Source: Synechococcaceae cyanobacterium (GTDB lineage Bacteria > Cyanobacteriota > Cyanobacteriia > PCC-6307 > Cyanobiaceae). Taken from it: a DNA stretch of 64,000 bases. Each line of letters opens with the position of its first letter. Position 1 is the first letter of the stretch. Positions 30,414 to 41,089 of the stretch are shown here, one piece after another. The DNA is taken from contig CANCJV010000008.1 of assembly GCA_947378425.1 (NCBI GenBank), forward strand, positions 29,457-93,456. The letters run 5' to 3'. Position numbers and translations under genes: made by a program. The notes beneath the pieces are model-generated. The model was not told where the DNA came from and ran no database searches. It saw only the letters and a program-made list of their open reading frames with translations.

Positions 30414-30662
30414 ATGACCCGTCTTCCGCGCCGCTATGCCATCTATCTGATTCTCACCGGCGGCCACACCGAGGTGGTGCACTTCGCCACCCTGGACGCC
30501 TTTCATCAGTGGTACACAGGGGTGCTGCACGCGGCGGCCACGCCCGATGCGTTCGTGAATGTGCCGATCAGCGAACTCGAAGGCGAATATCTCCTGATCC
30601 GCTCCAGCAGCGTGATGGGAATCCGGGTGGAACCCCACTACGGCATGGTGGACGAGGGCTGA
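30414..30662 (+). CDS. Conserved hypothetical protein
   Basis: 82-aa [37 protein letters not shown]..., convergent with gltX, good codon structure. Confidence 0.55.
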   Translation: MTRLPRRYAIYLILTGGHTEVVHFATLDAFHQWYTGVLHAAATPDAFVNVPISELEGEYLLIRSSSVMGIRVEPHYGMVDEG

Positions 30663-32098
30663 AGCCGCAGCCGATCTTCACCGTTGCGATGCAGCAATCG
30701 CCAGGTGGTGACGAGATCCGGGCCCTGGAGGCTGCCCAACAGGGCGGCCCTCAGGCTCTTCATCAGCACACCCTTCTTCACCCCGGCGCTGCCGGCCGCC
30801 TGGGCCAGCAGCTCCTGGGCCAGCTCGGGGGGCAGCTCTTCGCAGCCTTCCGGCAGCAGCGCCAGCAGGGCCGCCAGGGCCGGGCGAGCGCCTTCGCTGG
30901 CCAGCTGGGCGAGGGCGGCGGCGTCCGGAGCGGGCCTGGTGAACAGAGCCGTGGCCTGCTCGACGCCGTCAGCCAGCAGGGTCAGGGAGGGGGCCAGCAG
31001 CTCACAGAGCTGGCGCTGCCAGTCGGCATCAGCGGTGGGCCCCTCCTGGCCCCAGCCCCTGGCGGCCCAGAGGGGCTGCAGTTGCTGCCTGAGCGCCTCG
31101 GCGCCGAGACCGTGCAGCACCTGGCCGTTCAGCCAGTTGAGCTTGTCCCAGTCGAAGCGGGCACCGGCCCGGTTGACGCGGGCGAAATCAAACACCGCGG
31201 CGGCCTGCTCGAGGCTGAAGCGTTCGCCCATGCCCTCGGGCGGTGACCAGCCCAGCAGGGTCATGTAGTTGACGAGGGCCTCGGCGCTGTAGCCCATGGA
31301 CTGGAAGTCGCTGATCGAGGTGACGCCATCGCGCTTGGAGAGTTTCTTGCCCTCCTGGTTCAGGATCAGGGGCGTGTGGGCAAACACCGGTGCGGTGTGG
31401 CCCAGGGCCGCGTAGAGCAGCAGTTGTTTGGCGGTGTTGGCAATGTGGTCCTCGCCGCGGATCACGTGGCTGATCGCCATCGCGGCGTCATCGACGACCA
31501 CCACCAGGTTGTAGAGGGGATCGCCGATCTGATCGGCGGGGGCTCGGCGGGCGATCACCATGTCGCCGCCCAGGTCGCTGCCGGACCAGCGCATTTCGCC
31601 ACGCACCAGGTCCTGCCAGGTGATCACGGCCTCGTCATCGATGCGGAAGCGGATCACGGCCTCGCGCCCCTCCGCGAGGAAAGCCCGTTCCTGCTCGGGG
31701 CTGAGATGGCGATGGCGGTTGTCGTAGCGCGGCGCCCGGTTCTCGGCCTGCTGGAGCTCGCGCATGGCGGCCAGTTCCGCTTCGTTGGCGTAGCAGCGAT
31801 AGGCGTGACCGCTGGCCAGCAGCTGGGCGATGGCGGCCCGGTGGGCTTCGATCCGCTCGCTCTGGATCACCGGATCCCCGTCCCAGTCGAGGCCAAGCCA
31901 ATGCAGCCCTTCAAGGATGTTGGCGGTGTATTCCTCCTTGGAGCGCTCCCGGTCGGTGTCCTCGATGCGCAACAGGAAACTGCCGCCGTGGTGACGGGCA
32001 AACAGCCAGTTGAAGACAGCCGTGCGCGCCGTACCGATGTGCAGGGTGCCCGTGGGGCTGGGCGCGAGACGGACACGCACCGATCCGGCCACGGCCAT
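30638..32098 (-). CDS. gltX: Glutamate--tRNA ligase
   Basis: [37 protein letters not shown]; start at [10 protein letters not shown]. Confidence 0.96.
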   Translation of the reverse strand: MAVAGSVRVRLAPSPTGTLHIGTARTAVFNWLFARHHGGSFLLRIEDTDRERSKEEYTANILEGLHWLGLDWDGDPVIQSERIEAHRAAIAQLLASGHAYRCYANEAELAAMRELQQAENRAPRYDNRHRHLSPEQERAFLAEGREAVIRFRIDDEAVITWQDLVRGEMRWSGSDLGGDMVIARRAPADQIGDPLYNLVVVVDDAAMAISHVIRGEDHIANTAKQLLLYAALGHTAPVFAHTPLILNQEGKKLSKRDGVTSISDFQSMGYSAEALVNYMTLLGWSPPEGMGERFSLEQAAAVFDFARVNRAGARFDWDKLNWLNGQVLHGLGAEALRQQLQPLWAARGWGQEGPTADADWQRQLCELLAPSLTLLADGVEQATALFTRPAPDAAALAQLASEGARPALAALLALLPEGCEELPPELAQELLAQAAGSAGVKKGVLMKSLRAALLGSLQGPDLVTTWRLLHRNGEDRLRLQPSSTMP

Positions 32099-32123
32099 CT
32101 TCAATCTCCCAGGTGATCTAAAC

Positions 32124-32196
32124 GGGACTGACGGGATTCGAACCCGCAACTTCCGCCGTGACAGGGCGGTGCTCTAACCGGTTGAACTACAGTCCC
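32124..32196 (-). tRNA. tRNA-Asp (GTC)
   Basis: rc GGGACTGTAGTTCAACCGGTTAGAGCACCGCCCTGTCACGGCGGAAGTTGCGGGTTCGAATCCCGTCAGTCCC folds as a cloverleaf, anticodon GTC. Confidence 0.95.
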
Positions 32197-32475
32197 AGGC
32201 CAGCCTGGAGGGGCTGGGCTCGTCGTGCCGGGGAGGCACGAACACGACGGCGTCAGGCGCCGACCAAGGAAGTATCCAACGTGACGTGTCCCCCCGTCAA
32301 CGGGGCAGGAGCAGTCATTGATCCGGGTGCGGCCGGAGCGCCGCTGTTCAGGGACATGCCAGGGGCTGAGGCGGACGGTCCGTTCAGCCGGCATGGGTGG
32401 CTTTGCCGTGGCTCCTTTGTCTCGGGTCCCTCCTGAAGCTGGCGGAGATGGCCAGGGTTGGAGGAGACGCCATAC

Positions 32476-32507
32476 AAAAGCTCACCCGTTTTGGCAAACA
32501 GGTGAGC
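32476..32507 (-). terminator. Probable weak rho-independent terminator
   Basis: Minus strand GCTCACC-TGTTTGCCAAAACG-GGTGAGC-TTTTG, just downstream of the 62-aa gene. Confidence 0.5.
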
Positions 32508-32550
32508 GGTGATGGTGAATCCGATCGCTGTCGATACGGAGCGTGAGATT

Positions 32551-32739
32551 TCAGGGGCGGAAGCCGGCAGGTTCGATCAGGCGCACCTGGTTGCCCCGGG
32601 CAGTGAACTCCCGTCCCTGATCGCTTTGAACCACCACCCGGCCACCGGATTTAACCCGGATCACCCGGGCCCGTACCCAGCCAAGGGCAGCGGATTCCAG
32701 CACCTTCACGACGTCACCGGGCTGTAGATCCAACTCCAT
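32551..32739 (-). CDS. 62-aa PSHCP-like protein (hyper-conserved picocyanobacterial protein)
   Basis: MELDLQPGDVVKVLESAALGWVRARVIRVKSGGRVVVQSDQGREFTARGNQVRLIEPAGFRP; exactly 62 aa, between tRNA-Asp and tRNA-Trp/rplS. Confidence 0.7.
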   Translation of the reverse strand: MELDLQPGDVVKVLESAALGWVRARVIRVKSGGRVVVQSDQGREFTARGNQVRLIEPAGFRP

Positions 32740-32776
32740 GTTCGGAAGCAAATAATTGCGATTGAGGCCATCGAAC

Positions 32777-32848
32777 GCGCCGTGGAGGACTTGAACCCCC
32801 GACATCAGGTTTTGGAGACCTGCGTTCTACCAACTGAACTAACGGCGC
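32777..32848 (-). tRNA. tRNA-Trp (CCA)
   Basis: rc GCGCCGTTAGTTCAGTTGGTAGAACGCAGGTCTCCAAAACCTGATGTCGGGGGTTCAAGTCCTCCACGGCGC, anticodon CCA. Confidence 0.95.
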
Positions 32849-32942
32849 AAGGCGATGACCCCTGGGACATCAAGGACATGGCCCGTAGTGGCAGGCTCCT
32901 GGAAGGGAGCCGCCACTCAAGCCATGGCTTCAAGACTGCAAG

Positions 32943-33434
32943 TCAGCGATCGAAACGCTGCTTGACCCGAGTGGCCTTGCCCACCCGGTCACGAAGATAG
33001 AAGAGCTTCGCCCGGCGCACCTTACCCCGGCGCTCCACTTTGACGGAAGCCACCTGGGGACTGTGGAGCATGAACACCCGCTCGACGCCGATCCCCTGGA
33101 AGATGCGGCGCACGGTGATGGTCTCATTGAGGCCGCCGTGACGCTTGGCAATCACGACACCTTCGTAGGGCTGGACCCGCTCCTTGTTGCCTTCCCGAAT
33201 CCGCACGCCGACACGCACGGTGTCGCCGACGTAGATCTCGGGGAGATCGCTCTTGAGCTGTTCGGCTTCAAACGCCTTGATCATGTCGTAGGCGCTGAGC
33301 TTGCCGGTGGTGGCCTTCAGCGCCGGAGCGACGCTGGCCACGGCTTTGTCCTGCTCGGCCTCATCCTGGAGATCGCTCTCCAGGACTGGGCTGTCCTGTT
33401 CGGACGTGTTCTGCTCTGTTGTTTCCGCTGCCAT
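32943..33434 (-). CDS. rplS: 50S ribosomal protein L19
   Basis: [56 protein letters not shown]; start at MAAETTEQ with an acidic N-terminal extension. Confidence 0.95.
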   Translation of the reverse strand: MAAETTEQNTSEQDSPVLESDLQDEAEQDKAVASVAPALKATTGKLSAYDMIKAFEAEQLKSDLPEIYVGDTVRVGVRIREGNKERVQPYEGVVIAKRHGGLNETITVRRIFQGIGVERVFMLHSPQVASVKVERRGKVRRAKLFYLRDRVGKATRVKQRFDR

Positions 33435-33492
33435 CCCGATTCCGCGAAGCCTGGCCAAACCACCAGTGTACCGGCTGGGGTGACCCCCCTCC

Positions 33493-33903
33493 CTAGCGAC
33501 GCCGCCACTGGCGCTGCAGCCGTTGCCAGGCCATGGAGCCGCCACTGGCCAGCATCCAGAGCAGCCCGAGGCCGTTCAGGAGCACGTAGACCGTTTCACC
33601 GTTGGGCCCGAACCAGCGCTTCAGCCATTCCCCTTCGTGCAGCACCATCAGCAGATGGGACTGATCCCTGTCCAGGCCTGCCCAGTCCCGCAGCAGGCGA
33701 TAACTGACACCGCTGATCACCGTCAGCAGCAGGGGCGCCAGGACCACCGGTGCCAGGGTTGCGTGGGCCTGCCGCAGACGGGCCACTAGGGGCAGGGCCG
33801 CAGCCGGGGCGGACTCGGAGGTCACGGCGAAAACGACAGCCAGGGTGACGCCATTGATAGCTTGAATCCGGCCGATCCAACTTTCCCCCAGCGCTCGCCG
33901 CAT
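33493..33903 (-). CDS. Small integral membrane protein (PepSY-associated-like)
   Basis: [25 protein letters not shown]...; several hydrophobic segments, [12 protein letters not shown]. Confidence 0.6.
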   Translation of the reverse strand: MRRALGESWIGRIQAINGVTLAVVFAVTSESAPAAALPLVARLRQAHATLAPVVLAPLLLTVISGVSYRLLRDWAGLDRDQSHLLMVLHEGEWLKRWFGPNGETVYVLLNGLGLLWMLASGGSMAWQRLQRQWRRR

Positions 33904-34762
33904 GAATCTCTTTGCTGATCTGCTGGCCCATACCCAGTCAGGACAGGGCGCCAGCGGTCTGGCCACCCAGGGCGGCCCCCGCATTCAGAAAGGGCGCCGC
34001 GGCGTCGAGATCAAGTCCGCCCGCGAGATCGAGATCATGCGGCAGGCCAGCCGCATCGTCGCCACGGTGCTGCGGGAGATCATCGAGATCGCCGCCCCGG
34101 GGATGAGTACCGCCGATCTCGATCGCCATGCCGAGCGACGCATCCGCGAAATGGGCGCCACCCCCAGTTTCAAGGGCTACCACGGCTTTCCGGCCAGCAT
34201 CTGCGCCAGCATCAATGACCAGGTGGTGCACGGCATTCCGGGCGAGCGCCAGGTGATCCGCGACGGCGATCTGCTCAAGGTGGACACCGGCGCCTATTTC
34301 GAGGGCTATCACGGTGACAGTTGCGTCACGATCCCCGTCGGTGCCGGTGCCAGCGAGGAGGCCCGCCGCCTCAGTCGCGTTGCCCAGGAATCGCTGATGA
34401 AGGGGCTGGCCACGGTGAGGGCCGGCAGCACCCTGCTGGAGCTCGCCGGCGCCGTGCAGGACCACGTCGAGGCCCACGGCTACGCCGTGGTCGAGGACTA
34501 CACCGGCCATGGCGTGGGCCGAAACCTGCACGAGGAGCCCTCGGTGTTCAACTTCCGCACCCGCGATCTGCCCAACATGACCCTGCGGGCCGGCATGACC
34601 CTGGCGGTGGAGCCGATTCTCAACGCCGGCAGCAAGGACTGCCGCACCCTCAAGGATCGCTGGACGGTGGTGACCCTGGACGGCTCGCTCTCGGCCCAGT
34701 GGGAACACACGATCGTCGTCACTGGCGATGGCTGCGAGATCCTCACCGACCGCGATTTCTGA
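33902..34762 (+). CDS. map: Type I methionine aminopeptidase
   Basis: [16 protein letters not shown]...[19 protein letters not shown]...[13 protein letters not shown]...EPILNAG. Confidence 0.95.
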   Translation: MNLFADLLAHTQSGQGASGLATQGGPRIQKGRRGVEIKSAREIEIMRQASRIVATVLREIIEIAAPGMSTADLDRHAERRIREMGATPSFKGYHGFPASICASINDQVVHGIPGERQVIRDGDLLKVDTGAYFEGYHGDSCVTIPVGAGASEEARRLSRVAQESLMKGLATVRAGSTLLELAGAVQDHVEAHGYAVVEDYTGHGVGRNLHEEPSVFNFRTRDLPNMTLRAGMTLAVEPILNAGSKDCRTLKDRWTVVTLDGSLSAQWEHTIVVTGDGCEILTDRDF

Positions 34763-34806
34763 TCGCGGCCTTTCGGCTCAGGCGTGAGTGGTCAAGGGGT
34801 GCGTCG

Positions 34807-35547
34807 TCAGGGGTGCGTTGTCAGCCGGAAATAGGCCCAGCGGCTCAGGGTGGTCAGGGGCATCAACACGTAGGTGAGGGGATTGGGGCTGACGATCACC
34901 AGGGAGCAGTTCCAGTCCACGGCCTGCCGGAGCACCTGCCCGGCCACCCAGTCGGCCGTCATCACGCCGATCGGATTGAGGGCGGAGCGGAACGGCCCCA
35001 GCACCAGGCGCCGCAACCGCAGCGTGCCGGCTAGATCGAGGCTGCGCAGGCTCAGTAGCTGGCCGATCAACCGCTTGCTGAGCTCATAGAGCGGGCTGAT
35101 GGCCGGCTGGATCTCCGCTTCGGAGGTGTTGATCCAGACCTCTGCCCGGGGGCGATCGGGGCCGGCTGCCGCCGCCGACCGGCGTTGCTGAACCACCTCG
35201 GCGAACAGCTCCAGCAGTCGCCAGGCGCTGAGGGCATTGATCTCCAGCGCCCGCTCACTGGCGGCGGCGCTGCGCTGGCCGTGGGGATTGATGCCGTGGT
35301 TGATCACCAGCACGTCCACCGCCTCCAGGATCGGGCGCAGGTCGGCTTCCTGGCCCACCTGCCAGCGCACCTGCTCAAGCGCCACGGCCTCGCCCGTGTT
35401 CTGAGTCACCTTCAGGGGGGCCTCCCCATGGGTGAGGGCGATCAAGCGGGCGCCGCGCCGGTGCCACCGGCGCAGCAGGGCCTGGCCGAGGGCGCCACTG
35501 GCTCCGGTGATCGCCACCGTGATTGTCGGCTGCACCTGTTCCACCAT
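34807..35547 (-). CDS. Short-chain dehydrogenase family protein
   Basis: VAITGASGALGQALLRRWHRRGARLIALTH (TGxxxGxG), VLVINHGIN, YELSKR; start at MVEQVQPT. Confidence 0.8.
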   Translation of the reverse strand: MVEQVQPTITVAITGASGALGQALLRRWHRRGARLIALTHGEAPLKVTQNTGEAVALEQVRWQVGQEADLRPILEAVDVLVINHGINPHGQRSAAASERALEINALSAWRLLELFAEVVQQRRSAAAAGPDRPRAEVWINTSEAEIQPAISPLYELSKRLIGQLLSLRSLDLAGTLRLRRLVLGPFRSALNPIGVMTADWVAGQVLRQAVDWNCSLVIVSPNPLTYVLMPLTTLSRWAYFRLTTHP

Positions 35548-35611
35548 CGGCCCGCGGGATTGAACCTGCCTAGATTGGCTGCCAATCACCAGGCCCCGGC
35601 GAGGTCGCTCC

Positions 35612-36784
35612 ATGCCCACTTCCGGCCAGCCTCCGCTCCTGATCGGCTCGTGCGAACCCTTCAGCGGCAAGTCGGCGGTGGTGCTGGGCCTGGCGCACCA
35701 GCTGAATCGCCAGGGCGTTTCGATCCTGTTCGGCAAGCCCCTGGCCACCTGCCTCGACGATCTCGACGCCGTGCCGAATGGCGCCAGGTCCGGGGCTTCC
35801 GGAGCTGCTGGGGCCTCGGCTCAGGCCGCTGATTCAGCGCCAGCCGACGAGGCGATCCTCGATGCCGATGTGCGTTTCATCGGTGCCACCCTGGGTCTCC
35901 CGGCCAGTCAGTTGCTGCCCTCGCTCCAGGTGCAGGAGCCCGGTGCCGTGCATCGGCGCCTGCTGAGTGGTGAGCTGGCTCCTGGGGCGGCTTTCCTGGC
36001 CCTGCAGCAGCGCATCGCCGCGGCCGCTGACCAGCTGGTCGTGCTCGAGGCGGCCGGCACCCTCAGCGAAGGTCAGCTGTTCGGCCTCGGGCTGGCCCAG
36101 ATGGCTCGCGCCCTTCAGGCTCCCGTGGTGCTTGTCCACAACTGGGTTGACAGCCGCAGCGTCGATCCCCTGCTGGAGGCCCGCCAGCAACTGGGGGACC
36201 TGCTGGCCGGTGTGGTGCTCAACGCCGTGACGCCGGAACAGGTTCCCCAGTTGCGCCAGGAACTGGAGCCGGCCCTGGAGCGGCTCGGTCTGCCGGTGTT
36301 CGGCATCATGCCCCGCAGTCCCCTGCTGCGCAGCGTCACGGTCAGCGAGCTCGGCAGGCGTCTGGCGGCCCGGGTGCTCTGCTGCCAGGACCGCACCGAT
36401 CTGCTGGTGGAGACCCTCTCGATCGGCGCCATGAATGTCAACTCCGCCATGGAGTTCTTCCGGCGCCGCCGCAACATGGCTGTGGTCACCGGGGCCGATC
36501 GTACGGATATCCAGCTGGCGGCCCTGGAGGCCTCCACCCAGTGCCTGATCCTCACCGGTGCCGGTGAGCCCCTGCCCCAGCTGATCAGCCGGGCCGAGGA
36601 GCTGGAGGTGCCCGTGCTCAAGGTCGACCACGACACCCTGACCACCGTGGAGGTGATCGAAGCGGCCATCGGTCATGTGCGCCTGCATGAAGCGGTCAAG
36701 GCCACCTACGCGATCCGGCTGGTGGAGGAGAGCTGCCGGTTTGAGCGACTGTTCGCACGCCTGAGGCTGCCGGTTCGCGTCTGA
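35612..36784 (+). CDS. Phosphotransacetylase-family protein (AAA_26 dethiobiotin-synthetase-like + DRTGG domain)
   Basis: LLIGSCEPFSGKSAVVLGLAHQL P-loop, C-terminal DRTGG-like AVVTGADRTDIQLAALEASTQCLILTG. Confidence 0.8.
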   Translation: MPTSGQPPLLIGSCEPFSGKSAVVLGLAHQLNRQGVSILFGKPLATCLDDLDAVPNGARSGASGAAGASAQAADSAPADEAILDADVRFIGATLGLPASQLLPSLQVQEPGAVHRRLLSGELAPGAAFLALQQRIAAAADQLVVLEAAGTLSEGQLFGLGLAQMARALQAPVVLVHNWVDSRSVDPLLEARQQLGDLLAGVVLNAVTPEQVPQLRQELEPALERLGLPVFGIMPRSPLLRSVTVSELGRRLAARVLCCQDRTDLLVETLSIGAMNVNSAMEFFRRRRNMAVVTGADRTDIQLAALEASTQCLILTGAGEPLPQLISRAEELEVPVLKVDHDTLTTVEVIEAAIGHVRLHEAVKATYAIRLVEESCRFERLFARLRLPVRV

Positions 36785-36839
36785 GCCCCCAGCCCCCGGC
36801 AACACTGCTAAGTTCGAGAGCAATTCAGGTCGGCAACTG

Positions 36840-37352
36840 GTGACCCGGTCCCTAGATTTTCCGGCCCTCGACCGGATTGACACCCTGGCCCAGGAACTGG
36901 CCATGCTCCAGGACCGGGGCAAGCGCCGCATTGCCATCCTCGGCAGCCGCCATGTGCCGGTGGTTTCGATCCATCTGGTGGAGTTGGTGGCCCGCTCCCT
37001 GGCCCAGGAGGGCCACAACCTGATCACCTCCGGTGCCCAGGGGGTCAACTCTGCCGTGATCCGCAGCGTTCTGGATGTCGATCCCGGTCGGCTGACGGTG
37101 CTGTTGCCCCAGAGCCTGGAGCTGCAGCCCCTCGAATCCCGCGACCAACTGGAGCTGGTGCTGCATCTGGTCGAGAAGCCGGAACACGATGAGTTGCCCT
37201 TGCCGATGGCCAGCAGCCTCTGCAACCAGGAGATCATCAACCGCTGTGATCAGTTGATCTGCTACGCCTTTCATGACAGCGAAACCCTGCTCAGCAGCTG
37301 CCGCACCGCCGAGGACATGGGCAAGGTGGTCAGCCTGATGTTCTTCGACTGA
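36840..37352 (+). CDS. Conserved cyanobacterial protein, DprA/LOG-like Rossmann fold
   Basis: RRIAILGSRHVPVVSIHLVELVARSLAQEGHNLITSGAQGVNSAVIRS. Confidence 0.75.
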   Translation: MTRSLDFPALDRIDTLAQELAMLQDRGKRRIAILGSRHVPVVSIHLVELVARSLAQEGHNLITSGAQGVNSAVIRSVLDVDPGRLTVLLPQSLELQPLESRDQLELVLHLVEKPEHDELPLPMASSLCNQEIINRCDQLICYAFHDSETLLSSCRTAEDMGKVVSLMFFD

Positions 37353-37797
37353 GGCGCTGGCGCAGCGATGCTCGGCTTGCCGGCCGATTCGGCGTTGACT
37401 CGCCGGAGCTTCGGCTGTGGGCCCTCACCATTGTCAGGCCTGCGGATCTACAAGGCTCCGCTGATTGGTGAATCGGGAGTTCAGCCTTTGGACTCGGAGT
37501 GTGCGGAGGCGTTCCTTCCCGGCTGAGCGGTTGCCGCCTGGGCCAGTTCCGCTGGATTGCCCGGGCGCTGAGGGCACCGGGGGCCGAAAGGCTGGGCCCG
37601 GAGATCCCCGCGCAGGAGCCGATAGGCCTCAGGTTTCGGGGGGATCCACTCCTTGGCGCGGCGCCAGAGAGCGCTGAGCCTGGATTCACCGGGTGAGCCA
37701 GGCCAGGCTCCCCGTCCCACCCGTTCGCTGCAACCGCTCGGGCTTCCTGCTGCGGATGCCCAACGCAAGGCCGCCAGAGCGGTCGTTCGCTGGGGAC

Positions 37798-38259
37798 TCA
37801 GTCCGGTTGGGAGGGTCCGGCGGGCAAGGGCGCTGCTTGCAGCACCTGCAGGCTGGTGCCCTCCCGGCCCATCACCCGTACCGCCGCACCGACCGCCAGG
37901 GCTTGGCCGGGCTCCAGGTTCACGGCCGCCCAGCTCTGCCCCTGCCAGCGCACCCGGCCCTGGCCATCGGCGGCGAAGGCCTCGATCACCTCGGCCCACT
38001 CGGCCCGGGGGCTGGTGTGCAGGGCCCGGTCCCGCTGGCTGCGGTCCCAGCGTCGCAGCCAGCCATAGCCCAGGCTGACCAGGCCGAGAAACAACAACAG
38101 CTGGAGTGGGGTCGGCATCGCCACCAGCACGCTCGCCAGGGTGAGCAGTAGGCCACTGAGACCGGCGATCAGCAGCAGGCCATCGGTATCGAAGCCGATC
38201 AGTGCCAGCAGCAGCAGCACGGCGCCGACGATCAGCCAGGTCAAAGGAGGTGTCAGCAT
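37798..38259 (-). CDS. NfeD-family protein
   Basis: TM segments followed by small OB-like C-terminal domain (GRVRWQGQSWAAVNLEPGQALAVGAAVRVMGREGTSLQV). Confidence 0.8.
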   Translation of the reverse strand: MLTPPLTWLIVGAVLLLLALIGFDTDGLLLIAGLSGLLLTLASVLVAMPTPLQLLLFLGLVSLGYGWLRRWDRSQRDRALHTSPRAEWAEVIEAFAADGQGRVRWQGQSWAAVNLEPGQALAVGAAVRVMGREGTSLQVLQAAPLPAGPSQPD

Positions 38260-38325
38260 CGTTTCAGGCCGGCTCAGACCGAATCACTCCATCCTGCCTA
38301 GGTTGCAGACAGCCGGGAGAATCTG

Positions 38326-39234
38326 ATGGAGTTTCTGATTGTGCCCGTGCTCGCGGTGCTCGCGGCCATCGGAATCAGCAGTGTGAAGGTCACCAGCAGC
38401 AGTCGCTCGATGCTCGTGGAGCGCCTCGGAAAATACAACCGCCAGCTCAAGCCCGGGCTCTCGCTGGTGCTGCCGGGGGTGGAGCGGGTGGTGAGCCACG
38501 AATCGCTCAAGGAGCGGGTGCTCGACATCCCGGCGCAGCAGTGCATCACCAAGGACAACGTCTCGATCGAGGTGGATGCGGTGGTGTACTGGCAGCTGCT
38601 GGAGCATGCCCGCGCCTACTACGCCCTCGACAATCTGCAGTCGGCGATGGTGAACATGGTGCTCACCCAGATCCGCGCCGAAATGGGCAAGCTCGACCTC
38701 GATCAGACCTTCACCACCCGCCAGGAGGTGAACGAGGTGCTGCTGCGAGAGCTCGATCAGGCCACCGATCCCTGGGGCGTGAAGGTGACCCGCGTCGAGA
38801 TGCGCGACATCAAGCCCACGATCGGGGTGCAGCAGGCGATGGAGCAGCAGATGACCGCCGAACGGGAGAAGCGGGCGGCGATTCTGCGCTCGGAGGGCGA
38901 ACGGGAATCCCAGGTGAATGCGGCTCGGGGCCGGGCTGAGGCCCTGGTGCTCGACGCCAGGGCCAAGCAGGAAGCCCTGTTGCTGGAGGCCGATGCCCAG
39001 GCCCGCCAGCAGACCGTGCTGGCCAAGGCACGGGCCGAGGCGGCCGCTGAACTGGCCAGGGTGATCAGCGCTGAGCCGGCCGCTGCCGAAAGCCTGCGGC
39101 TGTTGCTGGCCAAGGACTGGATGGCCATGGGGCAGGAGATGGCCCGCTCCCAGGCAGGCAGCGTGTTGATGGTGGATCCCCAGAGCCCGGCCTCGTTGCT
39201 GGCGGCGCTCAAGGGGCTGCAGGAGAAGGGCTGA
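38326..39234 (+). CDS. SPFH/stomatin-like (QmcA/paraslipin) protein
   Basis: SRSMLVERLGKYNRQLKPGLSLVLPGVERV...VLDIPAQQCITKDNVSIEVDAVVYW, coiled-coil C-terminus. Confidence 0.92.
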   Translation: MEFLIVPVLAVLAAIGISSVKVTSSSRSMLVERLGKYNRQLKPGLSLVLPGVERVVSHESLKERVLDIPAQQCITKDNVSIEVDAVVYWQLLEHARAYYALDNLQSAMVNMVLTQIRAEMGKLDLDQTFTTRQEVNEVLLRELDQATDPWGVKVTRVEMRDIKPTIGVQQAMEQQMTAEREKRAAILRSEGERESQVNAARGRAEALVLDARAKQEALLLEADAQARQQTVLAKARAEAAAELARVISAEPAAAESLRLLLAKDWMAMGQEMARSQAGSVLMVDPQSPASLLAALKGLQEKG

Positions 39235-39236
39235 GT

Positions 39237-39728
39237 TCAGCCCCGCAATACCCCGCGCAGCCCCTCGCTGTAAAGCATGGCCGTGCAGAGAATGCCGCCG
39301 GCCCAGCAGAGGCTGCGCAGCGGCGGCAGGTTGGCCACGTAGGCACCGATGTAGCCCAGGCGCAGGGCTGGATGCAGCCAGGCTGCCGCCAGGGCCAGGG
39401 CCGCCGTGGCCGAACCCTCCCGGGCGGCCACCAGGGCCAGCAGGCAGGCGGGGGCATGCAGGCTGAAGGCCTCGAAGCAGTTCTGATGGGCCCAGTTGGC
39501 CCGTTTACCCCAGGCCGGCAGGCGCTCGAACATCGCCCGGGGGGCGGCCAGATCGGAGGTGGTGAAATCGGCCTGGGAGCGGGCGGCTCCCAAGGGGATC
39601 AGGCTGGCCACCACCACCGCTCCCGAGAGCACCAGCGACCAGGCATAGGCGGCTCCCACGGCCCCCAGCGGCGTCACGGGCAGGGAGACGGCGGCCAGCA
39701 GGGCCTGAAACGGCAATGGCAACAGCAT
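39237..39728 (-). CDS. MAPEG-family membrane protein
   Basis: RLPAWGKRANWAHQNCFEAFSLHAPACLLAL...WLHPALRLGYIGAYVAN. Confidence 0.8.
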   Translation of the reverse strand: MLLPLPFQALLAAVSLPVTPLGAVGAAYAWSLVLSGAVVVASLIPLGAARSQADFTTSDLAAPRAMFERLPAWGKRANWAHQNCFEAFSLHAPACLLALVAAREGSATAALALAAAWLHPALRLGYIGAYVANLPPLRSLCWAGGILCTAMLYSEGLRGVLRG

Positions 39729-39793
39729 GGCGATGGCGAAATCCGGAGGTCTCTTTTCTAGGCTGGCCGAGCGCCGCCCCAGGAGCCCACCCC

Positions 39794-40285
39794 ATGGCTG
39801 AGTCCTACAGCTTCGACGTTGTCTCTGACTTTGATCGTCAGGAGCTGGTCAACGCCCTTGATCAGGTGCGCCGGGAGGTGGACCAGCGCTATGACCTCAA
39901 GGCTTCCAACACGGAAATCGATCTGGAGGAGGCCAGCCTGACGATCACCACCGCCAGCGACATGACCCTCGACGCGGTGAGCGATGTGCTGCGCCAGAAA
40001 CTCACCAAACGCAATCTTTCGCTCAAGATTCTCGATTTTCAGTCTCCGGAACCGGTGGGTGGCAATCGGGTCAAACAACTGGTGAAGCTGCGCAAAGGAC
40101 TGAGTCAGGAGCTGGCCAAGAAGCTCTCCAAAAAAGTGCGGGACGAGCTCAAGAAGGTGACCGTGGCCATCCAGGGAGACAGCCTGCGGGTCACCGGCAA
40201 GAGCAAGGACGATCTCCAGCAGGTGATCCAGCTGCTCAAGGGTGAAGACCTGGAGGTGCCGCTGCAGTTCGAGAACTACCGCTGA
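39794..40285 (+). CDS. YajQ-family cyclic-di-GMP-binding protein
   Basis: MAESYSFDVVSDFDRQELVNALDQVRREVDQRYDLKASNTEIDLEEASLTI. Confidence 0.95.
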   Translation: MAESYSFDVVSDFDRQELVNALDQVRREVDQRYDLKASNTEIDLEEASLTITTASDMTLDAVSDVLRQKLTKRNLSLKILDFQSPEPVGGNRVKQLVKLRKGLSQELAKKLSKKVRDELKKVTVAIQGDSLRVTGKSKDDLQQVIQLLKGEDLEVPLQFENYR

Positions 40286-41089
40286 GGCCTGGTGCCGCAA
40301 GCCGCTCAGCCCGCTGGGCATGGCATCAGCCCAGCCATCGCGGCTGCGGGGGTCGGGGCTGATGCCGCTGACCCTGCATCTGCGGGGAACTATTTGCTGA
40401 GCAGGGCGCAGTGGCCGCGATCCGATCGACTTCGCCCGGCATGCCTGCTGTGACTTCGCGGATCTGGCGGAGGCGGTGGTATCACCTGGATCAGCCAGGA
40501 TTCGGGTTCTGAGCCCATTCAATCAGCGTTGACAGCTTGCTGCAGCAGGAGTCCGCTGGGCGGACAAACCCATGCCAGCAGGTCAGATCCCATCAGGGGC
40601 CAGGGATTTCCGGACGTATCGGCAGAGGCAGCCTGGATGGAGCTGCGGCAATCTGCAATGCCCAGTTGCTCCAAGGCTGAAAAGGCCAGAAATTCTATGC
40701 GGGTGGGTCTGCAGGAGGCTGCGGCGCATCGATCGTCGGCTCGCCAGCACTGGCTGTTCCGCCGCCCAGGGATTCAGGCAGGCATCGAACTGAGAATGCA
40801 GGGAATGAATCCTGGCGTGCTTGTTCGCCGGAACCAAAGTTGTGGCATTCGATCGATTGTGCTGGTCGATCCTGAAGTGAGGACGCTGCTGAGCTCTGTC
40901 CGGGGCCCCCGGGGCCTTGGCCGGGTGTGAGTGGGGACACGGCTTCGCAACGGTCCGGGTGCAACAGGTGGCTGTCTGATCCCAGGCAGCAGGATTGCTG
41001 CTGCCGAAGCTGAAGATTTCTTTCAGCTCCGATCTGGCACTTTGTGCGGATGCCCATGGTGTCAGGAATGCCTGCGCCAGGGTCACCTC

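Noticed and set aside
37353-37797. Short ORFs on both strands between the DprA-like gene and nfeD
   Set aside because: Arg/Pro/Gly-rich compositional artefacts without start context or similarity.
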